From: Stachybotrys elegans
Taxonomy: Eukaryota > Ascomycota > Sordariomycetes > Hypocreales > Stachybotryaceae
Direction: 5' to 3'
Length of the DNA: 64,000 nucleotides
Assembly (NCBI GenBank): GCA_020746835.1
Contig: JAGPNK010000001.1
Coordinates: 5,270,001-5,334,000 of the forward strand
The notes beneath the pieces are model-generated. The model saw only the letters and a program-made list of their open reading frames with translations. It did no database searches and was not told where the DNA came from. The translations under genes were made by a program, and so were the position numbers. Positions 31,134 through 40,768 of the stretch are shown piece by piece (the first letter of the stretch is position 1; the number at the start of each line of letters is the position of its first letter).

Positions 31134-32150
31134 TCAACGTCGCCTTCGACGATGCCGGTGTCTTAAATCTGTAGCAGCCTGTCGCCTCCCGCGACCGCGA
31201 TCCCCCAATCGATTCTTGGTGTTGTCAAAGTCTTCCTTATCTAGTTGAATCCTTCTCCCACCACCCAACACCTTGCGCTCTGCCGGGCCCCCTGACACCA
31301 GTGACTTGATCCAGTTAGCCCACCCCTGCTGCGGATCGTCCGGGTCGTACAGCGCAATGTCCTGAACGTAGTGACTCTGCTCCTGGGGAAGATTGAACGT
31401 GACCAATGCGCGGCCGCTGTGGATGCGGCCCTCCATGACAAAGTCTCCGATATCTTCTGGAATTTTCAACGCCCTCGCGATGAGCAAGGGCTGATATGCG
31501 GGTATCAGAAGGTGCAACTTAATAGCTTTCGCCTTTGCCTTGGTTCGCTTATAGCGCCTGAAAGCTAGCATGAACAGAAATATCGTGTCAAGCTGGTTTG
31601 TGTACCTACAAAACTCCCGTCCTATCGGGTTGTCCTTCATGAGCTGATAGAATCCCGGGTGCCAATCGTTATCGGGATGATACATGAAGAATGCATGCTT
31701 TGAGTTCGGGTCATCTCGATTTTGTTCGACCCTCTCCCGAATCATCGTGTACACATACATGGGAAACTCTTTCTGTGCAGCCAGAGCCATAGTTGCCCTT
31801 TGGCTGATGGAAATTTCCCTGAGATGACCCTCGATGTCTCGAAGAAGTAGGTACCCTTGGTAAACTGCGACGATGATTGCGGCACTTGTAGCGATGCCTG
31901 CGATGTTGCTAAAAGCCATCAGTATATTGGTGTGATTGGCAACTGAATTGCTCATGAGCTGAATGGAACGAGTGCCTTGACCGGCCAAGTTTGAGGTATT
32001 CTGGGCTGTTTCGCGGATCGGGTTTGCCATTCCATAAACCCCGTCAGAGCTCAATCCTGCCTGAATTGTCTGGACCAGAGGCTTGGTCGTCTCGATGACC
32101 TTTCCCTTCCTGGCTCTTCTTCCAAGAATCGAACTTAGGAATGAAATCAT
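31134..32150 (-). CDS. hypothetical membrane protein with Arg/His tail
   Basis: A single exon of 338 residues starting at the ATG at 32150. I do not recognise the family. Visible parts: a basic N-terminus (LGRRARKGK), a hydrophobic segment at about 78-103 (AFSNIAGIATSAAIIVAVYQGYLLL) that could span a membrane, then a long soluble region with motifs such as KEFPMYVYTMIRERVEQNR, HPGFYQLMKDNPIGREFC and ALVTFNLPQEQSHYVQDIALY, and a C-terminus ending in RHRHRRRRR. The order resembles single-pass proteins with a short outer part and a larger inner domain, but topology is a guess. The gene lies between two related degenerate sequence copies (30945-31115 and 32780-32965), which suggests it arrived or was duplicated with flanking DNA. 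It is read toward the ATRR gene. Confidence 0.65.
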   Translation of the reverse strand: MISFLSSILGRRARKGKVIETTKPLVQTIQAGLSSDGVYGMANPIRETAQNTSNLAGQGTRSIQLMSNSVANHTNILMAFSNIAGIATSAAIIVAVYQGYLLLRDIEGHLREISISQRATMALAAQKEFPMYVYTMIRERVEQNRDDPNSKHAFFMYHPDNDWHPGFYQLMKDNPIGREFCRYTNQLDTIFLFMLAFRRYKRTKAKAKAIKLHLLIPAYQPLLIARALKIPEDIGDFVMEGRIHSGRALVTFNLPQEQSHYVQDIALYDPDDPQQGWANWIKSLVSGGPAERKVLGGGRRIQLDKEDFDNTKNRLGDRGRGRRQAATDLRHRHRRRRR

Positions 32151-33074
32151 CTTTTCAGGGCGTACCGGAGAACTTCAAGTTTCCGTTTCTCTCTATTTCT
32201 CTAATGTTGCGTGGAGGACCAAGGGACCAGAAGCGAGGGATGAAACGCAGGCAAAAAACATTTTCAAAGAGGAGTAGATTTGGAATTGACAATGGGGGCC
32301 TGGCTTAACTCCTCAAGCTGAAGCAAGCCAGTAACTCCCGTGTACTAACAAGTCTCTCACGAGATGGTGTGGTCGGGATACACTTGATTGGAGTCGTCTA
32401 TAGGTGCGGGCGCCTTGTCTGGCTGATAACCAATAAGATTTTTACACCTCACGGGGTTTCTGCAGGAGGCTCCTGATGACCTTGAAAGTGCAGAAAAATA
32501 TTTATCCAGATGGTTCGCATTGGGGCACACGAACGGGAAATCCCACATCCAGATGGTTCGTAAAACTCTCAGGCTGTTGAACTTGGAGGGTAGGTTGGAC
32601 GGATTGTGCGACAGTTCATGATGAGCCAGTGACGAGGAACGTCCTGGTAAGGTCATGATGCTTCCTCCACTGTAGTTGATATATTGAGATCCTTGTCGAT
32701 GCATTCCCGTATGATGTTGGTCTTGTTTGAAAGGCGAATGGATTCCAAGAGCCCTATCTTGACCCCTGTCAAGCAGTATGCCTCGTGCTTCCTCACGGAG
32801 CTCATTGTAGTTCTAATTACCCAGGCTAAAGCAATTCGAGATGTAGTAAATGGCAGCGTATAAACTATCATGTAAATCTTTTTTTTTTGGGGGAGGGGTA
32901 CGAGGAGGCTATTGTGCTTAGTTATTAATGTAGCCTCGTTTCGCCCCTGTTGGATGTTGGTTGAACACTGCTCACCCTAATCGCCCAATGCAGTTGGGCG
33001 GCGAGCGGCAACTCAAAATTCCACCGCCTAATCCAACCCCCTCATGGCCATGGACGTCGCATAGCTACTCCATC
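32151..33074. other. intergenic region upstream of the CDC23-like gene
   Basis: Divergent region between the unknown membrane protein gene and the CDC23-like gene. It contains a near-duplicate CAGATGGTTCG pair (about 32509 and 32550), a poly-T run (32879-32888) and copy 2 of the degenerate repeat. Short minus-strand frames (32357-32704, 32653-32871) have no domains. Confidence 0.5.
32780..32965. repeat. degenerate direct repeat, copy 2
   Basis: Related to copy 1 at about 30945-31115. Several differences are of the type C to T or G to A with copy 2 carrying T or A (for example CTATCGCG versus CTATTGTG), as expected if repeat-induced point mutation acted. Copy 2 ends about 110 bp upstream of the CDC23-like start codon. 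Confidence 0.55.
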
Positions 33075-35119
33075 ATGGATCTCTCGAGGTCACAAATACT
33101 ACAGCTTCGCTGTTCTTTGCAGCAAGCCGTGACTTCATGCTCAGAAAGATGTCTCTACCAGAGCTCCAAGTGGTACGTGACTCTCATTCGTACGTATGCC
33201 ACAGCCAGCGTTTGACCAGCTTGGTGCTAGGGCTGCTGAGATGCTCAACGCGCTCCCTGAGAATGACGATGATGAGATGGTCAGAATCGCAGATACTTTT
33301 ACCTCTTCGGGTGCGTCTTTGCGGCTTCAAGAACTCCGAGAACTTCCCAAGTATCTGCAAGCCAAGGCTCTATTTGACTGCCATGAGTATCAGCGCTGTG
33401 CAGCTGTATTTCTACCTAGCCAGCAACCTATGTTGTCCAAGAACACTTCGAACTGGTCGCTCCCACCCAGTATCAGCCAAAAGGCTTTGTTTCTGTCCCT
33501 GTATGCTCTTTTCATGGCAGGAGAAAAGTCCAAGAACGAGCAGCTCGGGCAAATTCTCGGACCATTTGATAACAATTCAGTTGCAAACCCGCAGCTCATG
33601 CCTATCAAAATTGCGCTACATGATTGGTTTGAGAGAGCTGAGAGTACACCTACCATGCGTGAGACTAGCCAGGGTTGGCTTGAGTACCTGTCTGCTGGTC
33701 CGAGTCCTCAATGTGCTGAAACCCACTGACTTGCTAGTTAGGTACGGAATAGTTCTGGCGAGGGACTCCAATCATGACCATGCCATCTATTGGCTGTTGA
33801 AGAGTGTTGCCTTGTATCCATGGAACTGGGGCGCATGGCTAGAACTCATGGATCTGATCCGGGATGCTCAACATGTATGATCCAATCCCCACTCTTAAGA
33901 TATAGGAGCTAACTGCCTGAAGTTGAAGCAAATCCAGGCCGAACTGAGTCCAACACTGATGGGGTTGATATTCTCAATATGCTGCCGACAAAAGATGCAT
34001 TTAGGGTCGCCTTCCCTTATTGCGGAACTCACGCAAGTCCAGTCCATCTTCCCCAACAGTCGATTCTTGCAGGGACTGAGGGCGTTGACACATTATCAAA
34101 TGAGAGGTGTGCAACCCGGAATGTTTTCTTTCTCATATACTAACTGAAGGCAAGATACTAGTGTTGCAGCCACGGTCTTTTGGTCAACATTGCTATCAGA
34201 ACCTCAGCGGCTCGACTTCATCGATCATTATTCAAATGCTCTCTATATCATTGATGATCGAGAGCGGTTAGCATTCATTGCTCAGCTATGCTCTAATATG
34301 GATCGTAATCGACCAGAAACATGTTGTGTCATGGGGAATTACTATTCCTTGACCGGCCGTCATGAGGACGCCATTGAGCTCTTTAGGAAAGCGTTGATCC
34401 TGGATCGCAGCAACGCGGGTGCATGGACTCTCCTCGGCCACGAATACTTTCACCTACAAAATACACATGCTGCAATTGAGTGTTATCGTCGAGCCGTTTG
34501 CCTAAATCAACACGACTATCGAAGCTTCGTGGGTCTCGGCCAATGCTACGAGAGTATGGACAAGGGAACTTTTGCCGTGTATTATCATCGACGTGCTGCG
34601 AAACTGCGGCCCTCCGATGCGGGATTATGGCAATCGGTGTCTCAAAGCCTGGTTGGTTTATATCTACTACCCCAAGCAGCAAAAGCCTTGATGATGGCTC
34701 TTGTTCATATTGGACCTTCTCCCATTTCGACCACAGATCGAACGGTCGACAGGTCGTACATATGGTCAAAACGAATTGAGCTACTGTACCAGTTGGCCAA
34801 TATCTATGACAGAGTCAACAATCGATCGGTAGCTATGAAATGTCTTGAACTCGGCATGGCGGAATACTCTGTCCTGCAACATGACAGAAGTATAGACGAG
34901 TCCACCATGGAAGACATAAACAACGACATTGTACCACAAGCTCGTCTCCTCCAGGCACGGTGGGCGGTGGATATAGGGGACTTTGTAAAAGCTCATGCTG
35001 CTGCAAGTCAGGTGGACGAGGAAAGCGAGCATGGAGCAGATGCGAGGAGAATTCTTGAACTTTGTGCCCGTGAACAGGATACACTTTGCGAGTTGGGCTC
35101 TAGTACATCAAGCAGATGA
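33075..35119 (+). CDS. divergent CDC23/APC8-like TPR protein
   Basis: Five exons: 33075-33172, 33231-33689, 33742-33874, 33923-34106, 34170-35119; introns of 58, 52, 48 and 63 bp, all in phase, giving 607 residues without a stop. The N-terminus after splicing (CSERCLYQSSKWAAEMLNALP) and the TPR core (DHYSNALYIIDDRERLAF, MDRNRPETCCVMGNYYSL, DRSNAGAWTLLGHEYF, LQNTHAAIECYRRAV, GLGQCYESMD) are the signature of subunit 8 (Cdc23) of the anaphase-promoting complex. Canonical fungal Cdc23 is strongly conserved; this copy departs from it at many usually invariant positions (for example SFVGLGQCYESMDKGTFAVYYHRRA where AWYGLGQ.YE..D...YALYYY is usual). It sits in the accessory-looking block. It is therefore either a fast-evolving paralogue or, less likely, the only copy. 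It looks functional as a reading frame. Confidence 0.85.
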
Positions 35120-35397
35120 GATCAGACTTTTGAATGCCAATGCCAAGTCACATAACAGGAATAATCGTCATTAGAAATTCTCTTTTCCTTATATACACCA
35201 ATTTAAATTTCTCGCCAGGCAAGCTAATAGACAAATGATGCATAGTCCATGGCGAGTGTGCTGTAAAAGGCCAGGGCTCCTGGTGGGTCCGCATACCGTG
35301 CAGGCTGGCTCACGGGTCAGGTGGGGCCAGTATACCGGCGGAGACAGTACTCGCCGACTTCCACCATGACACCCTCACAATTAAGAGGCCCTTCGCT

Positions 35398-36936
35398 ATG
35401 AGAGTGCAAAAATCTCTCTGGCCGCCGGCTGCCCGAACACGACCAATTCTCGTGCCTTTCATCTATTTCAAAAGTTCTTGGGGTCCTCCTCAACGTTCTG
35501 TACCTTCTCGTCGGGCGTGGCTGTCCTCTACCACCCCCATAACAATGCCGGCGCTACCTGCCCGTGTGTTCCCAACCAGCGGGTTTGAGGAAATCGCGGC
35601 GGATAAGGATATCGAAGAAGAAACACTCCCGGGCTATAAGGCAGATCGATTTTACCCCGTCCGGCTCGGCCAAGTGTTTCAGTCCCGATATCAGGCTGTC
35701 GCTAAGCTCGGATATGGCACGGCGTCGACCATCTGGCTCTGCCGAGACCTGAAGTATGGAGTTGCCCAAGCGCCCCCCTCCTGCTGCTATACTAACCTTT
35801 AACCAGAGAGGGCCGTTTTCTGACATTGAAAATCTGCATTGTAGGCAAAGATGGCGATGGGGTGGCTAATGAAGTGGCCGTGTCAGAGTATCTCGATTCC
35901 ATCGATCCTGGTCCCCACCCGGGGAAGCAGCTGCTCCGACTCGTGCTTGACCATTTCGAGATACCTGGCCCTCACGGAGTGCATCAATGTCTACTCTTTG
36001 ACCCGCAAGGCATCAGCTTCACCAGGTTCCGGAACAGGTTTCCGGGTCTAGGATTCAACAGGAAACTGCTACAATGGTCACTCGAGCAACTTCTTATTGG
36101 CTTGGACTTTTTGCACCAAGCAGGTGTTGTGCATACCGGTAAGTCACCCTTATTAGTTATGGACGTGACGGATGACTAACAACCACCAGATATATCCCCC
36201 AACAACATACTCATGGGAGTCCCTGACCCAGCCGTCTTCTCAAAAATAGAAAAGGCCGAACTTGAGCACCCGTCTGCCCGCAAAAAATTGACAAACCGCA
36301 CCATCTATCGTTCCCAGCTAATGCCAGTTACTCACGGTAAAATAGTCATCTGTGATTTTGGCGCTGCCAAAATTGGAGACAGGCATACCGGTGATGTCAT
36401 GCCTGGTGTATATCGAGCTCCGGAAGTTATCATGGGTATGGAGTGGGATTCTAAGATAGATATATGGTCCGTTTGTGTTATGGTTTGCGATGCCGAAATC
36501 CTCATTACTCACAAATATGCTAACGCTAGTAGATATGGAACTTATTCGAGGGAGGCAACCTGTTTCATGCTGCCAAGGATGGTCATCTCAATGATGAGCA
36601 GCACCTCGCCGAAATGGTATCCCTGATGGGACCGCCGCCAAACGAATTCCTAGAACGGAGCGAGATGTGTCGTAAGTACTGGGATACTGATGGTACTTTG
36701 CAATGGCAATCCCCCAAGACGTTCTGGGGCTCACCATAAGCATAGGTAATTGGATCGCCGCGACCCCGATCCCAGACCAATCGCTAGAATCGCGCGAGAT
36801 ACGGTTAGAAGGACGAGATAAAGAATTGCTTCTTCGGCTAGCTCGGAAAATTCTGCGTTGGCTTCCCGAGGACAGACCATCGGCCGAGGACCTTTTTGAG
36901 GATCAGTTCGTGGTGCAGCACAGGGTCGAGGGTTAG
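35398..36936 (+). CDS. SRPK-like serine/threonine protein kinase
   Basis: Five exons: 35398-35753, 35807-36138, 36190-36482, 36533-36692, 36746-36936; introns of 53, 51, 50 and 53 bp, in phase, giving 443 residues. The segment [20 protein letters not shown], then the glycine loop [11 protein letters not shown], is the hallmark of fungal SRPK relatives. Other motifs: Lys in LTLKICIV, catalytic loop [10 protein letters not shown] (HTD in place of HRD, frequent in this fungal group, with the catalytic Asp kept), [17 protein letters not shown], and a C-terminal [18 protein letters not shown]. The N-terminal 50 residues are basic with Ser and Arg and lack acidic residues, so they could be a mitochondrial presequence; an internal ATG at 35545 would remove them. 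SRPKs phosphorylate Arg/Ser-rich proteins. This expanded fungal group has no general known substrate. Confidence 0.85.
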
Positions 36937-37692
36937 ATGCGGATGCAGATTGATATACTGCCGACCAGAGAGCCGAAAACTGGAAATAGCCAAGTCGAGG
37001 CCCAGTTTTGGACTATAGGGCTAAGGCCGAGCCAACTACATAGTTGCTGACCGTTTAAAACAGTCACGATATCACTGGTGGTCCCTTTTTGTCTCTTCCT
37101 GGTGCTATATTCTTGGGCCTGTAGTAAGTCAACGGACTCGATTGTTCCATGTCCTCGAGTACTATACACACTCAGTAGGCTCATGCCTGACACAGGTGGA
37201 ATCGATTTGCTTTATGAGGTCAATATTCTCATATCCTCACCTCTTCGTTGTGGCCCGTCATCCCGACCTCGGCGCATCGCTCTTGGAACGTCACTTTCGG
37301 CCAGCCTCATCAGAACACGCCGACGAAAAGTACATACACACATTAAATTAAGAGACCAGCTTGCTAGCAGTAGGTCCCCTGATTGCATATGTATACTTAA
37401 GTGTACATAGTTACTACTGCTACTATGACCTTATTATTCTCTGACTCCGGCGAATGGGTAAAGTCAGTAGTCTAACAATCCCTTTATTATCTAACTCTTT
37501 TGTCAGTCCTGGGCAACCATTATTGTTTAGATAAACTATTAGAGGAAGGAAAGTGAGTTCATACAGAACTGATCATGGATGCGCACGCCATATCAATTAG
37601 GTGCTCATTCCATGAGTCACTGGCGTTCGTTGTCACCTGGACGTACACGATCTAGAAGAGCACAAGAGAGCGGAAAATAAATTATCTCACTT
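36937..37692. other. AT-rich intergenic region with relic sequence
   Basis: Convergent region between the SRPK-like kinase and the amidase. It is AT-rich, with no supportable gene. It includes the 18-bp element at 37525-37542 that recurs at 40690. Confidence 0.5.
37525..37542. repeat. 18-bp exact direct repeat, left copy
   Basis: GTTTAGATAAACTATTAG, identical and in the same orientation at 40690-40707. The two copies flank the amidase gene and about 3.1 kb of sequence. Surroundings are AT-rich in both. Confidence 0.75.
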
Positions 37693-39584
37693 CTACAGGC
37701 CGTGTGTCAACACGCGCGGAGGGCGAACATTCTCCGGAAACGTCGCCTCCCAAGCGGCCATGACATGGAAGATTGCTTGCTCCTTGCCAGCCGGTGCAAC
37801 CGCATGGAGGGAAAATGCACGACCGTTAAAGTCCGCGTATCCTAGGGGTAGATTCCTAACGGGATAGCCGGATGCTGACCCGACGCTGTTTATGTGCGAA
37901 AGACGGTCCCAGAATCACATCCACATCATACTCTTCGAGTATCTTTAGAACCGCTGCCCTCGCTGCCTCTTGGATGCTCGTCGAGTTTCGCTTGTATTGA
38001 TCCTCCGTCATAGCGCAGTCGCGAATGGCCTCGAGCGTTTTTTGGTTGTCGTTTACTAGAGAGCGAGCCAGACGAATTAGTCAAAGGCCCCGAGACGAAA
38101 GAAGACGTGGTTTACCATCATTGAACTCTAGGTCTCGGTGAGAGTTGTTCCACTCGATGAGCTCTTCAATGGTTTGGGGTGATCCTTCCCAAAGAGCCAG
38201 CCAGCCAGGCCATAGCTTCTTCATTTGGTACACTCGTAGGCGCGTCAGCTCGATTACCGTCGCTTTTGGACTTTGATACTCACAAAAAAGCTCTTCATAG
38301 GCATTTATGTCAGGCATAGCCTTGACGATCTCATACCATGAAGTCAGGGGAACGCCGCGGGCAACTTTGGCTCCGAGTTTCTCGATCGTCTCCTGCGCGG
38401 CATAGAGCGCATTATCTGTCTGCTCGAGAAAACTTTCAATCTGCTCCACCACTTCTGCCTTGCTTCTCCATAGTTTGGGCTCAACAAATCCAACACGTAG
38501 CCCTTCCCACGAGCTTCTGAAAGGGAGGTAGTGATCTGGCGCATGGACCTGCATGATAGCGGATAGAATGGCTACATCCGCTGTGGTTTTCCCATAGGGG
38601 CCCTGACAGTCAAATCCTGGGGCGGCGGGCTGGAAGCCTGTCTGATCCACGCTTCCAGGGCTGAGCTTGATTGCATATAGACCAGCTCTCGCAGCTGGTG
38701 CGGTGATAGAACCGTGTAGTTCAGTTCCAGTGGATACAGGCGCGAACCCTGCAGTGACCGATGTAGCACTGCCGGAAGACGAACCGGCAGGTCCCTGGAG
38801 AATGGTTAATAAGAGGTTATGAAATCGCGAAGTCATACATACCCAGCTGGTAAGAAATGGGGCCCCAGGTGGTATCTCTCCCTCGACATGTGCATTTCTG
38901 GTCTACAACTTGTTCAGTGGAAAATAAACGCGAAAGTGGCGTCGAAGATGTTTACCTGACCCCCCAGAGCCGACCACCCACCCATTAGCTTGGACCCTTT
39001 GGCATTCCCAAATTCCTGCTTATATGTTAAGCGTTTGAGCGTGGGAGATATTAGGGAGAAGCCTTACACTTAAATTTGCCTTGGCAATTATGATGAGTCC
39101 CGCATCGTTCAAAGTTTTAATGATGTTGGCATCGGCCCTTGCTTTCCCCTGTTCGAGGGCGTAGGAGCCACATGTGCTAGGAAGATCGACGGTGGTGCAA
39201 ATGTCCTTGGGAAACCATTAGACGGGAAGTTGAACTTGTCTGGGCAGTGTGAAGCGTACCTTTATTATGATGGGCACCCCATGAAAGGGACCCCTGGCTT
39301 TCCCATTGGCTCGTTCTTCGTCGAGCTTTTGTGCCTGCTTCTGAAGGCTCTCTTGTTCACGGATTGATATGACCGCATTGATCTTCAGGCCCTGGTGGTT
39401 ATGTTTGGCAATCTGAGCCAGATAAAGAGCGACAGTCTGGGTACTTGTAAGAACACCCTCCGAGAGGAGGTTTTGTAGTCCTGTCGCAGTCAACGTAAGT
39501 AGATCCACTGTCGACCGAAGAAAGAGTCAGCGCTCAATATTCCTATCTCTCCAGGCTCAGGGATCCTTAACCCTCTTTGGTCAT
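37693..39584 (-). pseudogene. amidase (amidase-signature family) with frameshifted last exon
   Basis: Predicted exons: 39584-39572 (MTKE), 39507-39260, 39205-39068, 39015-38956, 38902-38843, 38794-38116, then 38055 to 37693. Introns are 48-64 bp and in phase. Amidase-signature features are present: the catalytic Lys in GVPIIIKD, the Gly/Ser-rich loop GPAGSSSGSATSVTAGF with the cis-Ser, and the nucleophile region STGTELHGSITAPAA. The last exon reads well as far as DVDVILGPSFAH and then leaves the frame near 37887-37897. The expected family sequence (SVGSASGYPVRNLPLGYADFNGRAFS... to the end) continues one base over, ending at the stop at 37693. No splice pair explains this. As it stands the protein would lose about its last 70 residues, which are structural rather than catalytic. 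Either a recent pseudogene, a sequencing indel, or a truncated form; substrate unknown. Confidence 0.75.
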
Positions 39585-40768
39585 AACGAATGCTGGAAGT
39601 GGGATAGGCAAGCAGGGAAATGTTATGATTTAAGACCTAATGTAATAGGTAGCGGAGACTTGATGAGGAAGCTCTCTGATAGTCTTAACCATACAATCAA
39701 TCGAGACGACATGGGAAGCTCTTGTGAGGTTGGATTTTGCCAATGGTTGGCGACAGAAAAGGGCTGCGAATATGTTGAAGATGCTCAGCAGAATTGGGCT
39801 GGAAGCCTAATGTGTGGCTTAGGTGGTCTTTTCATACTTTTCAACTTGGCTCAGGCCTTCGTACACCTCTCACCGGTCTCGGATACGGCATGTGATAGAG
39901 CAGGTGGTCAGGTCATTCTAAACTCCTACACCCATCCCAAAGGGCTATGTATACGCATGCTGCGCAGACAGGACGTCAGCTTTTACACACTCTCGATGCT
40001 TCTAATGTGAAAATCGTCTGGACAACTTCAATACACGAACCTGAAAAAAACATACATGTTTCAGAGTCTAACTTCCCCTTCTTCGCTAGCCAGCTTATGG
40101 CATTTCAAGCCTTTACGGAGCATCAGGTGCCTCAGGATTTGAGTTCTATGGCGTGGTAGGAGAGATGTTGCAACGTTTTGGACTATGGGCGATCGTACTA
40201 CTCAGTACTTTTGCTTGTGCCGGCAGTTAGCCAAACTGTTGAGACTGGTTTTTAGCTATGGCCCTGAATATTGCATACGATGTATCTTCATCTCCCCCGC
40301 TTTCTTCACTTGCATATAAACCCCTTGCATATACGGCTTGCAAGGAACTGACTCACTCAGCAAGCCAGCGGCAGATCGAGCCATTTTTCATCGAAAACCT
40401 TGATATCGCATCATCGACAGCAGTCTCGATCAAGCCCCCTGGAACAAGCAGTCTTGTACATTGCGGCAGACCTGACTGTGTCACTCGCCAAAGCCGTATC
40501 TAGGCCTGATTGCATTACTTACTGAAGCCATATTATAGACTCTATAGCAGAAGCTATCTCTATATATGATATATGTGGGATGTGGGATTTCCTGTTTGTG
40601 TGCCCTAATGGGATATAGACCAGTGACTTCAAGGAGGCTCCCTCTAACGATAAAGAAAATATCAGATCAATAGATAATAATTGGTTAGAGTTTAGATAAA
40701 CTATTAGCCCTTTCTATCATCCTTGTTCACCTCTCTACACATACCTGCTCTACTATATAGATGGTTTA
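39585..40768. other. AT-rich intergenic region
   Basis: A 116-codon open frame (39660-40010, +) has no family signature and ordinary non-coding composition, so I do not call it a gene. The right half is AT-rich (for example ATCTCTATATATGATATATG at about 40556-40575) and holds the right copy of the 18-bp repeat. Confidence 0.5.
40690..40707. repeat. 18-bp exact direct repeat, right copy
   Basis: Second copy of the element at 37525-37542. It lies about 60 bp beyond the 3' end of the HeLo-pseudokinase gene. Confidence 0.75.

Noticed and set aside
39660..40010. 116-codon plus-strand frame between the amidase and the HeLo gene
   Set aside because: No family signature, no good splice-linked continuation, and AT-rich relic surroundings.
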